This document shows positions 25,668-33,645 of a DNA stretch of 64,000 bases, one piece after another (the first letter of the stretch is position 1; each line of letters opens with the position of its first letter). A model generated the notes under the pieces. It made no database searches, had not been told where the DNA came from, and saw nothing but the letters and a program-made list of their open reading frames with translations. This DNA comes from Parvibaculum sp039680535 (GTDB taxonomy: Bacteria > Pseudomonadota > Alphaproteobacteria > Parvibaculales > Parvibaculaceae), in contig NZ_JBDKSS010000005.1 of NCBI RefSeq assembly GCF_039680535.1, positions 1 through 64,000 on the forward strand, given 5' to 3'. The position numbers were made by a program, and so were the translations under genes.

Positions 25668-26459
25668 TCAGGTAAAACTCATCGACAGATCGCCCAATCC
25701 CTGGTCGAAGCGGCACAAAACGTCGTCGCCGGCCTTAACGGGGATTGCCCGCACAAAGGACCCGGTAAGCACGACCTGCCCCGGCTCGAAAACAACGCCG
25801 AATTGGCCGAGCTTGTTCGCAAGCCAGGCGACGGACGTGACGGGATTGCCCAGAACCGCCGAGGCTTCGCCCTCGACTTCCAACTTGCCGTTCAACCTCA
25901 ATTCGCCATGCACGCGCCGCACGTCGATCGCGTCGAGCCGTCTTGGATTGGCGCCCAGCACGACAGCGCCGCAGGCAGCCAGATCGGCCACGGTGTCGAT
26001 TATGCCGAAACCGGGCTCCGGCATTACGCGGAAATCGACAATCTCAATCGCAGGGACAACAAAATCGGTCGCCCTGATGACGTCGACGGGCAGCACGCCC
26101 GGCCCCTTGAGCGCGTGCTTCATGACGAATGCGATTTCGATTTCGATCATCGGGCGGAAAAACCGGGAAGCATCGATCGGCGTCGCTTCAGGCAGGAACA
26201 TGTCGTCGGTTATGGCGCTGAAATCCGGCTCCGAAGATCCGGCCATTTCCTGCATCGGTTTCGACGTGAGCCCTACCTTGTAGCCCTTCACCTTCGCGCC
26301 CGCGTCAACCTTGCGGCGGACGAACTCTTCCTGAACCAGATAGGAATCCTCGACGGTCAAGCCAGGATAGGTTCCGGTCAGCCGCCGGAGCGGCCTGCGT
26401 GTCTCGTAGACGTCGAAAAGCTCGTCAACGATTTTTGACCTTGTCGCACTATCCAGCAT
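25668..26459 (-). CDS. 2-oxo-hepta/pent-4-ene-1,7-dioate-type hydratase (HpaH/MhpD family)
   Basis: This 263-residue member of the FAH-superfamily hydratases has metal ligands Glu106 and Glu108 in PMIEIEIAFV, and PAIEIVDFR downstream. It adds water to a 2-hydroxy-dienoate (2-oxo-4-enoate) to give the 4-hydroxy-2-oxo acid that the neighbouring HpaI-like aldolase cleaves. The length is normal. It overlaps the aldolase gene end by 11 bp (26449-26459), showing tight coupling. It is the last of the core ring-cleavage genes in transcription order. Product naming follows the homoprotocatechuate route; the 4-oxalocrotonate route is equally possible. Confidence 0.87.
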   Translation of the reverse strand: MLDSATRSKIVDELFDVYETRRPLRRLTGTYPGLTVEDSYLVQEEFVRRKVDAGAKVKGYKVGLTSKPMQEMAGSSEPDFSAITDDMFLPEATPIDASRFFRPMIEIEIAFVMKHALKGPGVLPVDVIRATDFVVPAIEIVDFRVMPEPGFGIIDTVADLAACGAVVLGANPRRLDAIDVRRVHGELRLNGKLEVEGEASAVLGNPVTSVAWLANKLGQFGVVFEPGQVVLTGSFVRAIPVKAGDDVLCRFDQGLGDLSMSFT

Positions 26460-27231
26460 TTTTTGTTCCAGTTTTTTCTTTCACAGCCGTGAGGCTCGCC
26501 AAGCTCGCCGAAGAGAGCGCCGCAATGTCTGTCGTAACCGAGACCATCTGAAACCCCTGCGCGACGCGCAGCGGCGCGACGATTGCGTTCGACAGGACGG
26601 CTACCGCCTTGCCGTGCCGCCGGCAGGCAGCGACAATGGTTTTTATGGCATCGTCGAAAACAGGCTTTCCGTCATTGTCTCCCGGCGGCAGGCCAAGCGC
26701 GACCGAAAGGTCGAACGGCCCCACCAGGGCGGCATCGACCCCCGGCAAGCCGACGATTTCATCGACCTGATCGAGCGCGGAGCGCGTCTCGATCATCGGA
26801 ATGACGGCAACACGGTCATTGGCCGTGAAGGCATAGCCCGCGCCGTCGCGCGTTCCGACACGCACAGGCCCGAAGCTGCGGCGCCCAACCGGCGGATAGC
26901 GGCAGGAGTCGACCAGACTCCTCGCATCGTCGGCCGTCTGAATCATCGGAGCGACGACGCCAAGGGCGCCCGCGTCCAGAACGCGGCCGATGATTCCCGG
27001 CTCGTTCCAGGGCACACGTACAATTGCTGGAAGTCCGCGAATGTCGGCGGCGCGGATCATATCAAGCGCCTGTCCGTAGTCCATGCAGCCATGCTGCATA
27101 TCGACGAGTATCCAGTCGAAGCCAAGCGACGAAACGGCCTCGACTCCGAGCGCGCCGGGCATCATGCACCAGGCGCCGAATGTCACCTCTCCAGCCGCCC
27201 AACGCGATTTCAGAGACACGGCTTCCGCCAT
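26449..27231 (-). CDS. HpcH/HpaI-family 2-oxo-acid aldolase
   Basis: This class II metal-dependent aldolase of 260 residues has LVDMQHG (His47, catalytic), Arg73 in VRVPWNEPG, and metal ligands Glu148 (PMIET) and Asp174 (GPFDLS). It should cleave a 4-hydroxy-2-oxo-dioate to pyruvate and an aldehyde, which is succinic semialdehyde if the substrate derives from homoprotocatechuate. The frame opens at ATG 27237, but GAGGG is then only two bases away. ATG 27231 has proper spacing, so I chose it. It ends inside the hydratase start and follows the FAH gene by about 11 bp. Confidence 0.88.
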   Translation of the reverse strand: MAEAVSLKSRWAAGEVTFGAWCMMPGALGVEAVSSLGFDWILVDMQHGCMDYGQALDMIRAADIRGLPAIVRVPWNEPGIIGRVLDAGALGVVAPMIQTADDARSLVDSCRYPPVGRRSFGPVRVGTRDGAGYAFTANDRVAVIPMIETRSALDQVDEIVGLPGVDAALVGPFDLSVALGLPPGDNDGKPVFDDAIKTIVAACRRHGKAVAVLSNAIVAPLRVAQGFQMVSVTTDIAALSSASLASLTAVKEKTGTKNAG

Positions 27232-27242
27232 TTTCATATCCC

Positions 27243-28073
27243 TCAGAATTGCCCGAGAGCAACGCGACGAACTATCTCGGTATCCGTGGGCTCATGGCCG
27301 ACCTTGTGAGCGGGTGCCGGGACCTCCTGCACCGTGTTGGTGACCTTGCCAACGCCCGTCACCTCGACCTCGACGACGTCGCCCGGGTTCATCGGCCGCG
27401 AATTCGCCGGCGTGCCGGTCAGCACGATGTCGCCCGGCAGGAAGGTGATGTGGCGGGAGAGATCGGCGAAGATGTAGTCGATCGGGAAGGTCATCTCGCT
27501 GACCGGCCCATCCTGCACCATCTTGCCGTTGATATAGGTGCGCACACGCTCTTTGCGGATGTCGACGCCCCTGACAATGCCGGGGCCGACCGGGCAGAAG
27601 CCGTCCTGCCCCTTCACGCGCAGCATGGAGCCCGCATCGGTGTCGCGGAAATCCTGCGCACCGACGTCGTTCGCCGGTGCGAAGCCCGCGAGATAGTCCC
27701 AGACATCTTCGCGCGCGACATTGCGCATCGGCTTGCCAACGATCGCCGCGATCTCGCCTTCATAATTGAGGTACTTGCAGTTCGCCGGCCGGTTGAGAAA
27801 GCCGCGATGGGAATTGAGCGTCGTCAGTGGCTTCTGGAAGTAGGTTGGCGTGACGAGCGGCGGCGCCTTGAACTCGACACGGCGGGAGTCGTAGTTCAGA
27901 TGAATGCAGATGATCTTGGTCGGATCGCAAGGCGGCAGATAAATCGCCTCGGCATCTGGCACCAGACGCCCGTCGCCAAGCCGCAGCCTGTCGCCTTCCG
28001 GCCGCACCCATTTCGGCGTTCCCTCATGCAGGATGCGCCGCCACTCATCGCGCGGGCCATTCAACACAGACAT
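27243..28073 (-). CDS. Fumarylacetoacetate hydrolase family protein (isomerase/decarboxylase, HpaG-like)
   Basis: This 276-residue FAH-family protein has metal ligands Glu105 and Glu107 (NYEGEIAAIV) and Asp136 in PANDVGAQDFRD. In meta-cleavage routes such proteins decarboxylate or isomerise the dicarboxylic product of the aldehyde dehydrogenase, or hydrolyse a C-C bond. E. coli HpaG is a double-length fusion; this is a single domain and the window has no second copy. GGGAGG precedes ATG 28073. A 102-bp gap with two hairpins separates it from the dioxygenase gene, whereas downstream genes are packed tightly. Confidence 0.87.
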   Translation of the reverse strand: MSVLNGPRDEWRRILHEGTPKWVRPEGDRLRLGDGRLVPDAEAIYLPPCDPTKIICIHLNYDSRRVEFKAPPLVTPTYFQKPLTTLNSHRGFLNRPANCKYLNYEGEIAAIVGKPMRNVAREDVWDYLAGFAPANDVGAQDFRDTDAGSMLRVKGQDGFCPVGPGIVRGVDIRKERVRTYINGKMVQDGPVSEMTFPIDYIFADLSRHITFLPGDIVLTGTPANSRPMNPGDVVEVEVTGVGKVTNTVQEVPAPAHKVGHEPTDTEIVRRVALGQF

Positions 28074-28105
28074 TCATCCCTCCCACTCTTTTTTAAATTG
28101 AAATA

Positions 28106-28172
28106 GCCGGGGAGCCGATCCGACAGGCTCCCCGGCAATATCCGCCGCCCGTATATCGGGGGAAGCGGCGGA
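28106..28172. repeat. Two tandem hairpins inside the ring-cleavage operon
   Basis: GCCGGGGAGCC (28106-28116) pairs with GGCTCCCCGGC (28126-28136), and TCCGCCGC (28141-28148) pairs with GCGGCGGA (28165-28172). They fill the 102-bp gap between the dioxygenase and FAH genes. On the minus strand neither is followed by a real T-run, so an RNA-stabilising or attenuating structure seems likelier than full termination. Confidence 0.65.
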
Positions 28173-28175
28173 CAA

Positions 28176-29084
28176 TTATTCGGCGGCGACTTCCATGACG
28201 CCTTTCATGACACCCGCCACCGGCTGATGTCCGTAGGTGTCGCGCTGGTAATATTCGGACTGATGCGTGGCCGGCCGCGCGCCCCAGCCGATCTCGCACA
28301 TCCAGCCCGACGGATTCAGGAAGTAGAAGGAATACATGTGATCGTTGGCATGGCGCCCGGGCGCAATCGTCACCGGAATGTCGTTTTGCTGTACGATTTC
28401 ATAGGCGAGCCCGACGTCGTCGAAATTCTCGACCTCGAACATCATGTGGTTGATGCGCTTCTCGCCGGGCGGTCCGAAGGCGACCGTGTGGTCGCGGCTG
28501 TTGCAGTGAAGGAACATGAGGTCGAAAGGCCGCGGCAGACCCGGGAAGGGAATGCGGTATTCGATGCCGCCGCGCATGCCGAGGAGCTTGTAGAACTCAT
28601 AGGTCTTTTCGAGGCCGACCGTCTCGCGCTGGATGAGATGGCCGAGCCCGCCGTCGCCCGTCTTGAAGCGGCCATGCATGCGCCGCCCGGGGTGGAAAGG
28701 CTTGTCGGCCTGGATTTGCGGCCCGTGGAATATCTCGATCGGAAAACCGCTCGCATCGTCGAGCTTCATGATCTCGAGCACACGCCGATCGTCGGCCTCG
28801 GCGGGCGTGCCGACCCGGACCTTCACGCCGGCGGCTTCGAGCTGCTTCTTCATCTCGCGGAACTCCTCGACGCCCGCGACGCGGAAGCCGAGGTAGTTGA
28901 GATCGTCCTTTCCGTCTTCCTCGAGGATCAGACGATGATGCCAGTAGTCCATGCGCAGGTAGCAGCGTCCCGCCTCGCCTTCGTCGGCGACCTCGAAGCC
29001 CAGAATGTCCGAAGCATATTTCTTCCACTGCTCGAGGCTTTTGACGCCGAGCCCCGCATAGCCGAGTTCCGTGATCTGAACCAT
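28176..29084 (-). CDS. Type I extradiol (catechol 2,3-) dioxygenase, two-domain VOC
   Basis: This 302-residue vicinal-oxygen-chelate protein has two repeated domains. The C-terminal one holds the Fe(II) ligands His149 (GGLGHL), His213 (RINHMMFEV) and Glu264 (MCEIGWG), the BphC/HsaC arrangement. It cleaves a catechol next to the hydroxyls, giving a 2-hydroxymuconic-semialdehyde-type product. GGGAGG precedes ATG 29084. It lies downstream of the aldehyde dehydrogenase and HpaB-like genes. E. coli HpaD is an unrelated LigB-type enzyme, so if this is a homoprotocatechuate route it uses the type I form. Larger catechols such as those from steroid rings also fit. Confidence 0.92.
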   Translation of the reverse strand: MVQITELGYAGLGVKSLEQWKKYASDILGFEVADEGEAGRCYLRMDYWHHRLILEEDGKDDLNYLGFRVAGVEEFREMKKQLEAAGVKVRVGTPAEADDRRVLEIMKLDDASGFPIEIFHGPQIQADKPFHPGRRMHGRFKTGDGGLGHLIQRETVGLEKTYEFYKLLGMRGGIEYRIPFPGLPRPFDLMFLHCNSRDHTVAFGPPGEKRINHMMFEVENFDDVGLAYEIVQQNDIPVTIAPGRHANDHMYSFYFLNPSGWMCEIGWGARPATHQSEYYQRDTYGHQPVAGVMKGVMEVAAE

Positions 29085-29097
29085 AGCCGTTCCTCCC

Positions 29098-30558
29098 TCA
29101 GGCAAACGATCCTTTGCGGACCGATATGTTCTTTATGTCGGTATAGAAGTCGAAGCTCCAGGTTCCGCCTTCGCGGCCGATGCCTGAATCGCGGCTTCCG
29201 CCGAAGGGCGCCGCGAGATCGCGAACGAAGAAGCAGTTGACCCAGACGGTGCCCGCCACAACCCGCGAGGCGATCGCGGTCGCGCGCGCCTCGTTGCCGC
29301 TGAAAAGCGTCGCCGCCAGGCCGTATTTCGTGTTGTTGGCAAGTTCGATCACTTCGTCATCGTCGGAAAAACTCTGCCAGGTGAGCACCGGGCCGAAGAC
29401 CTCGCGCTGGGCGATTTCGAGCGACGGATTGACGTTGGCGAATAGCGTCGGCTGGAAGTAAAGCTCGCCGAAATTCGCGCGGCTGCCGCCCCAGAGCGGC
29501 ACGGCGCCGTCCGCCTTCGCCCGCTCGACGAAGCCGGCGACGCGTTCGAAATGCTCCTTGGTGATCAGCGGTCCGACGCGCGTGTCCTTGTCGCGCGGAT
29601 CGCCGACGACCATGTGGCTCGCAGCCGTGCGCACCTTTTCCAGAAAGCCCGGCTCGATCGACTTTTCGACCATGATGCGCGTGCCGGCGAGGCAGACCTG
29701 ACCCGCATTCATGTATTGCGCGGCGACTGTCTGAGCGGCGGCGTCGAGATCGGCATCGGCGCAAACGATGAAGGGCGACTTGCCGCCGAGCTCGGCGCTC
29801 ATCGGCGTGATCGAGCGCGCCGCGGCCTGGCCGATGATTTTCGCCGTGTCGGTCGACCCGGTGAAGCTGATGCGGTCGACATCGGGATGATTGACGAGCG
29901 CATCGCCCGCCTCCTCGCCGATGCCCTGCACGACATTGAGAACGCCTGCCGGTACGCCCGCCGCATGGGCAATGTCGGCCATCAGCGAGCAGGTGAGCGG
30001 CGCCCATTCCGGCGGCTTGACGACGACGGTGTTGCCGGCGGCGAGCGCCGGGCCGACCTTCCAGGTCGTCAGCATCAAGGGTGCGTTCCAGGGCGTGATC
30101 AAGGCCGCGACGCCGGCCGGATCGTAACGCACATGATTGACGACTTCGGGCGAGTCGATCGAATGGCCCCGGAGCGTCAGCGCCCATTCGGCAAAGAATT
30201 CGATGTTCTGCGCGGCGCGGGGCACGACACGATGAACATTGCCGATGAGCAGCGAGCCATTGTCCATCGTCTCGACGGCGGCAAGCTCGTTCGCCCGTGC
30301 TCTGATACCTTCCGCAAAGCGCTTCAGGATCGGCAAACGGCCCTTCGGCCCGAGGGCCGCCCAGGCCGGAAACGCCTTGCGTGCGGCGGCGACCGCCTGA
30401 TCGACTTCCACCTTGCCGCCCGCCGCGACGTCGGCGAGATGCGAGCCGTCGATCGGCGAGAGGTCCGCGAATTTTCGTGACGAGGTGACGCGCCGCCCGC
30501 CGATCCAGTGATCGGTCGAGATTTCGACGCCGGCGACCTTCGCAATATTTCCTGCCAT
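29098..30558 (-). CDS. Aldehyde dehydrogenase of a meta-cleavage route (HpaE-like)
   Basis: This 486-residue NAD(P)-dependent aldehyde dehydrogenase has catalytic Glu256 (ELGGKSP) and Cys289 (NAGQVCLAG), ITPWNAP (154-160) and FTGSTDTAK. In this context it most likely oxidises the semialdehyde from the extradiol enzyme to a dicarboxylate, as HpaE or XylG do. ATG 30558 overlaps the TGA of the HpaB-like gene by one base, indicating translational coupling; a GTG at 30561 is possible. The dioxygenase gene starts 13 bp beyond its stop. Confidence 0.9.
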   Translation of the reverse strand: MAGNIAKVAGVEISTDHWIGGRRVTSSRKFADLSPIDGSHLADVAAGGKVEVDQAVAAARKAFPAWAALGPKGRLPILKRFAEGIRARANELAAVETMDNGSLLIGNVHRVVPRAAQNIEFFAEWALTLRGHSIDSPEVVNHVRYDPAGVAALITPWNAPLMLTTWKVGPALAAGNTVVVKPPEWAPLTCSLMADIAHAAGVPAGVLNVVQGIGEEAGDALVNHPDVDRISFTGSTDTAKIIGQAAARSITPMSAELGGKSPFIVCADADLDAAAQTVAAQYMNAGQVCLAGTRIMVEKSIEPGFLEKVRTAASHMVVGDPRDKDTRVGPLITKEHFERVAGFVERAKADGAVPLWGGSRANFGELYFQPTLFANVNPSLEIAQREVFGPVLTWQSFSDDDEVIELANNTKYGLAATLFSGNEARATAIASRVVAGTVWVNCFFVRDLAAPFGGSRDSGIGREGGTWSFDFYTDIKNISVRKGSFA

Positions 30559-32039
30559 CACACAGCCTCCGTGACGCGACTTCCGGCTTTTTTCCCGACT
30601 TCGATGTCTTCCGTCAGGAAGCGGTCCACCAACTCGTTGGCGCGCGTGCGGTCCCCAAACAGATGGGCCATCTGATAGTTGCGTGCCGAAGAACCGAGAT
30701 AGAAGCGTTCGTACTGAAGATTCCGGCCGGCAAGGCCCGTGCCGACGAAATCCCAGGCGAGCCGGAAGACGCGGGCGCGCTGCTCGGCGCCCACGTCGCC
30801 GGCACCGCGCAGATAATGATCGATGAGCGGACGGAGACCGGCATCGTCGAGTTGAGCGCGGCTCGGCGCGGCGAAGACATTATGCGACCCGATGAGCTGG
30901 ATGATTTCGCTGACCCGCGCCATCCATCGCGGCATCGACGCGCGAAGGGCGGAGAAGGGCTGGGCATCCGGCAGCCAGACGCCATTGCCATAGTCGGTAG
31001 CCCCGTCCTCGGCGGCCTTCAGGCAGGCGCGCGTCAATTCGGCATAGCTCCAGATTTCGCCGAGCATCTCCCATGTCTGCGGCTTGACGTCGTTGATCAC
31101 CTCGGTCATCCGCGAGGCGAGACCCCAGGCGAATTCAAGTTTCGTCAGTGCCCGGACCGTCGTCTGCTGCATGACGTTCGGCCACCAGCTGCGCATCATG
31201 ACCGAGTTGTAGACGGCAGTGTTGCAGTTGACGTGCAGACGGTCCCGGGGCACTTCGACATTGTCGAAGATCACGAAGGCATCCTGCTCGTCGAACCGGG
31301 TCGAGATCGGATGATCGAAAATATTTCTGCTTTCGGAAAATGAATCCCGACAGATGAATTTGAGACCGGGGGTGGACATCGGAATGCAGAAGGAGATCGC
31401 ATACTCGTCGCAATCGGGCGGCAAGGGATGAGACGGATAAACCGCAATCTCGTCGGCGAAGGGGGCAAGCGTCGCGAGGATGCGCGCGCCGCGCACGACG
31501 ATACCGTGCTCGGTTTCGCCGACCTTGCGAAGCGCCACATCGTTGCCGGGTTGCGGCGCGTCGCCCTGCGCCTTGTCGATGGTCGGATTGACGATCGTGT
31601 GGGTCAGCGAAATGTCGTTGCGGCGCAGATATTTCTGATAATTGACGAGGTTCTCCGCGCCTTCCTCGTTGCCGTTGACGGCCCATTCCTCGGAGCGGCC
31701 CGCGAAGCCCGCATAGGTCACGTTCATGTAGTCCGGCGTACGGCCCATCAGGCCCACCGAATAGGCGGCGATTTTCTCCAGCCCCGCGCGACGGCGCGCC
31801 AGATCCTGCCTCGAGCGGGGAATCATATGGCTGACATTGATCTTCTCGCCCGTCTCGGGATCCGGCATCAGGCAGGCCTCGGCCTCCTTGTGCTGGAGAT
31901 CGTAGACAGCTGCGACACCGCGCGCCGCGCCCGCGAATGCGGGATCGCCGGCGACGTTCTCGATCTTGCGGTCGTCGACCCAAATCTCCCGGGGTTGCCT
32001 GAGGCCTTCCAAAAACTGCGCGCCCGTACGTGCCGGCAT
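30558..32039 (-). CDS. 4-hydroxyphenylacetate 3-hydroxylase-type flavin monooxygenase (HpaB family)
   Basis: This 493-residue FADH2-dependent oxygenase contains GRTPDYMNVTYAGFAGR (about 112-128), a signature of HpaB/PvcC enzymes. The fold is ACAD-like. It ortho-hydroxylates a phenol to a catechol using FADH2 from a separate HpaC-type reductase; no reductase gene is visible here. It is first in the minus-strand operon that continues with aldehyde dehydrogenase, extradiol dioxygenase, FAH protein, aldolase and hydratase. A palindrome at 32127-32140 and a divergent TetR gene lie upstream. The substrate may be 4-hydroxyphenylacetate or another para-substituted phenol. Confidence 0.9.
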   Translation of the reverse strand: MPARTGAQFLEGLRQPREIWVDDRKIENVAGDPAFAGAARGVAAVYDLQHKEAEACLMPDPETGEKINVSHMIPRSRQDLARRRAGLEKIAAYSVGLMGRTPDYMNVTYAGFAGRSEEWAVNGNEEGAENLVNYQKYLRRNDISLTHTIVNPTIDKAQGDAPQPGNDVALRKVGETEHGIVVRGARILATLAPFADEIAVYPSHPLPPDCDEYAISFCIPMSTPGLKFICRDSFSESRNIFDHPISTRFDEQDAFVIFDNVEVPRDRLHVNCNTAVYNSVMMRSWWPNVMQQTTVRALTKLEFAWGLASRMTEVINDVKPQTWEMLGEIWSYAELTRACLKAAEDGATDYGNGVWLPDAQPFSALRASMPRWMARVSEIIQLIGSHNVFAAPSRAQLDDAGLRPLIDHYLRGAGDVGAEQRARVFRLAWDFVGTGLAGRNLQYERFYLGSSARNYQMAHLFGDRTRANELVDRFLTEDIEVGKKAGSRVTEAV

Positions 32040-32126
32040 GGCTTCCTCCCTTTATACTTGTATTGACATCCGGCCGGATGTGGCATGGCCGGCACATCCG
32101 CCAGCAACCAGCCATATTTTATATAC

Positions 32127-32140
32127 ACTCATTTATGAGT
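32127..32140. promoter_or_regulatory. TetR-type operator candidate
   Basis: ACTCAT-TT-ATGAGT is a 6-bp-arm inverted repeat in the 259-bp gap between the divergent HpaB-like operon (start 32039) and the TetR gene (start 32299). The surrounding AT-rich ATATTTTATATA could be a promoter. The rest of the gap holds no gene that I can see. Autoregulation and repression of the ring-cleavage operon by the TetR protein are inferred. Confidence 0.5.
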
Positions 32141-32298
32141 AGCGTCATATGTTCCATGCGTTGTACAAACCTGTCAACCGGCAAAGTTTGCCGACGAATG
32201 GCGCATGAATGGTCAAGATACTTGCCGCGCCGCCGAATACTCTGGCAGAAAGGGCCCGGCAGCAGTTTGGCGCAGCCTTGCTACAATGAGGACATGCG

Positions 32299-33027
32299 AT
32301 GGACACATCTTCGAAAATTGGCAAGCAAGCCGGTGCCAAATCCGCAAAGAGGGAACATCCGCAGACGGAGGGGCGAAGAGACCGCAACAAGCGGGAAAAG
32401 GTCGCGCGCATCACGGCGGCGGCCCGCACTCTGTTTCACGCCAAGGGTTATACGAAAACGACCACGCAGGAAGTGGCGGAAGCTGCCGATATCGGAGCTG
32501 GCACACTGTTTCTCTATGCGAAATCAAAGGAAGACCTCCTCATCCTGGTTTTCAAGGATGAAATGAGCCAGCTGATAGAGGAAGTGTATGGAACAATTCG
32601 GAAGAAGGCCCCGTTGCTCGAGCAAGCGGAGTCATTGTTCGATGGGTTTATTGAATATCACAGGCGCGATGTTGTCATTGCCCGCGCGCTAATTCGCGAA
32701 CTCAGCTTCTCCGGCAACCCTGGGCGCCGGAAAGACGTGCTCACCATTCCAGAAGCGATTATCGAAAAGCTTGTCCATTTCGTCTCAGCGGCTCGGGCGC
32801 GCGGCGAAATTCGCGCCGATATCGATCCGGTCGAAGCAGCGCGATGCCTGTTTGCTATCTACTATCAGCAGTTGCAAACTTGGCTGGGGACGTATGTCAG
32901 CCACAGCGCCTTCAAGCAAAACATGCATGTACTTCTCAAATTCGTGATCGACGGAATGTCCGTAGGCGGCATACGCAAAATAGAACCCTCGCGAAATAAA
33001 CGAGCGTCGCGGACCGGGAAAAGATGA
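32299..33027 (+). CDS. TetR-family transcriptional regulator
   Basis: This 242-residue protein has a basic N-terminal tail (about 35 residues) before the TetR helix-turn-helix: ARITAAARTLFHAKGYTKTTTQEVAEAADIGAGTLFLYAKSKEDLL. The variable C-terminal domain binds the effector. GAGGACATGCG precedes the ATG. It is divergent from the HpaB-like operon, the classic arrangement for a local repressor released by a pathway intermediate. The long lysine- and arginine-rich leader is unusual, but ATG 32299 is the only start with a ribosome site. Confidence 0.88.
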   Translation: MDTSSKIGKQAGAKSAKREHPQTEGRRDRNKREKVARITAAARTLFHAKGYTKTTTQEVAEAADIGAGTLFLYAKSKEDLLILVFKDEMSQLIEEVYGTIRKKAPLLEQAESLFDGFIEYHRRDVVIARALIRELSFSGNPGRRKDVLTIPEAIIEKLVHFVSAARARGEIRADIDPVEAARCLFAIYYQQLQTWLGTYVSHSAFKQNMHVLLKFVIDGMSVGGIRKIEPSRNKRASRTGKR

Positions 33028-33210
33028 GAACAGGCTCGTCGCACCGGACGCCGTTTACCCAGGAAAACCAGCACCGCCGAAGGCGAATGAGTTTAGCGGA
33101 TTCAGCGTTCCAATTCGGAGGACCTCTCTCGACCCAAGGTGCAGTCGACGCCCGTCTTTCAAGGGGGGAGGATCGGGGGAGAAACCTCGAAACCCGCGCG
33201 CCGACTGCGA

Positions 33211-33537
33211 CTAGTGCTGACCGTCAGGTATTCTCAACGTGAGACCGTCGAGATCGTCGGTCATAGTAATCTGACAAGCAAGGCGGCTATTTTCCGTCGA
33301 ACCTTCGGCAAACTGCAACAGGTTGGCTTCCATGCCGCCGGGCTCGGCCATGCCGGTCCGGGCGATCCAAGCGGCATCGACATGCACATGGCAGGTCGCG
33401 CAGGCGCACTCGCCCCCGCAATCGCCGTCGATTCCCGGCACGCCGTTGTTGACCGCGGCATCCCTCGCGGTCGTGCCGTTCTTGACCGCGATGGGATATT
33501 CGGCGCCGTCCGGCTCGATGAAAATGACTGTGGGCAT
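33211..33537 (-). CDS. [2Fe-2S] ferredoxin (adrenodoxin/putidaredoxin type)
   Basis: This 108-residue plant/adrenodoxin-type ferredoxin has cluster ligands Cys40, Cys46, Cys49 (C-x5-C-x2-C) and Cys88. Such proteins pass electrons to class I bacterial P450s. It is downstream of the CYP153-like gene at 33646-34899 (108-bp gap, same strand) and is probably its partner, perhaps serving the other two P450s as well. No ferredoxin reductase gene is present in the window. ATG 33537 gives the family start MPTVIFIEPDG; the frame extends to 33615 without similarity. The 33028-33210 gap shows nothing recognisable. Confidence 0.9.
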   Translation of the reverse strand: MPTVIFIEPDGAEYPIAVKNGTTARDAAVNNGVPGIDGDCGGECACATCHVHVDAAWIARTGMAEPGGMEANLLQFAEGSTENSRLACQITMTDDLDGLTLRIPDGQH

Positions 33538-33645
33538 TTTTTTACTCTTGTCGATCATGCTGGATGAAACAGCGGCTGGAGCATTTCCGTGACGAAACGG
33601 GGGGCAACGCTTCATCGCGAAATAACGCGCCAGACCGGGCCCGGT

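Noticed and set aside
28176..29084. Naming the dioxygenase hpaD
   Set aside because: Classical HpaD is a LigB-type protein. This is a two-domain VOC enzyme with His149/His213/Glu264, so the symbol would mislead.
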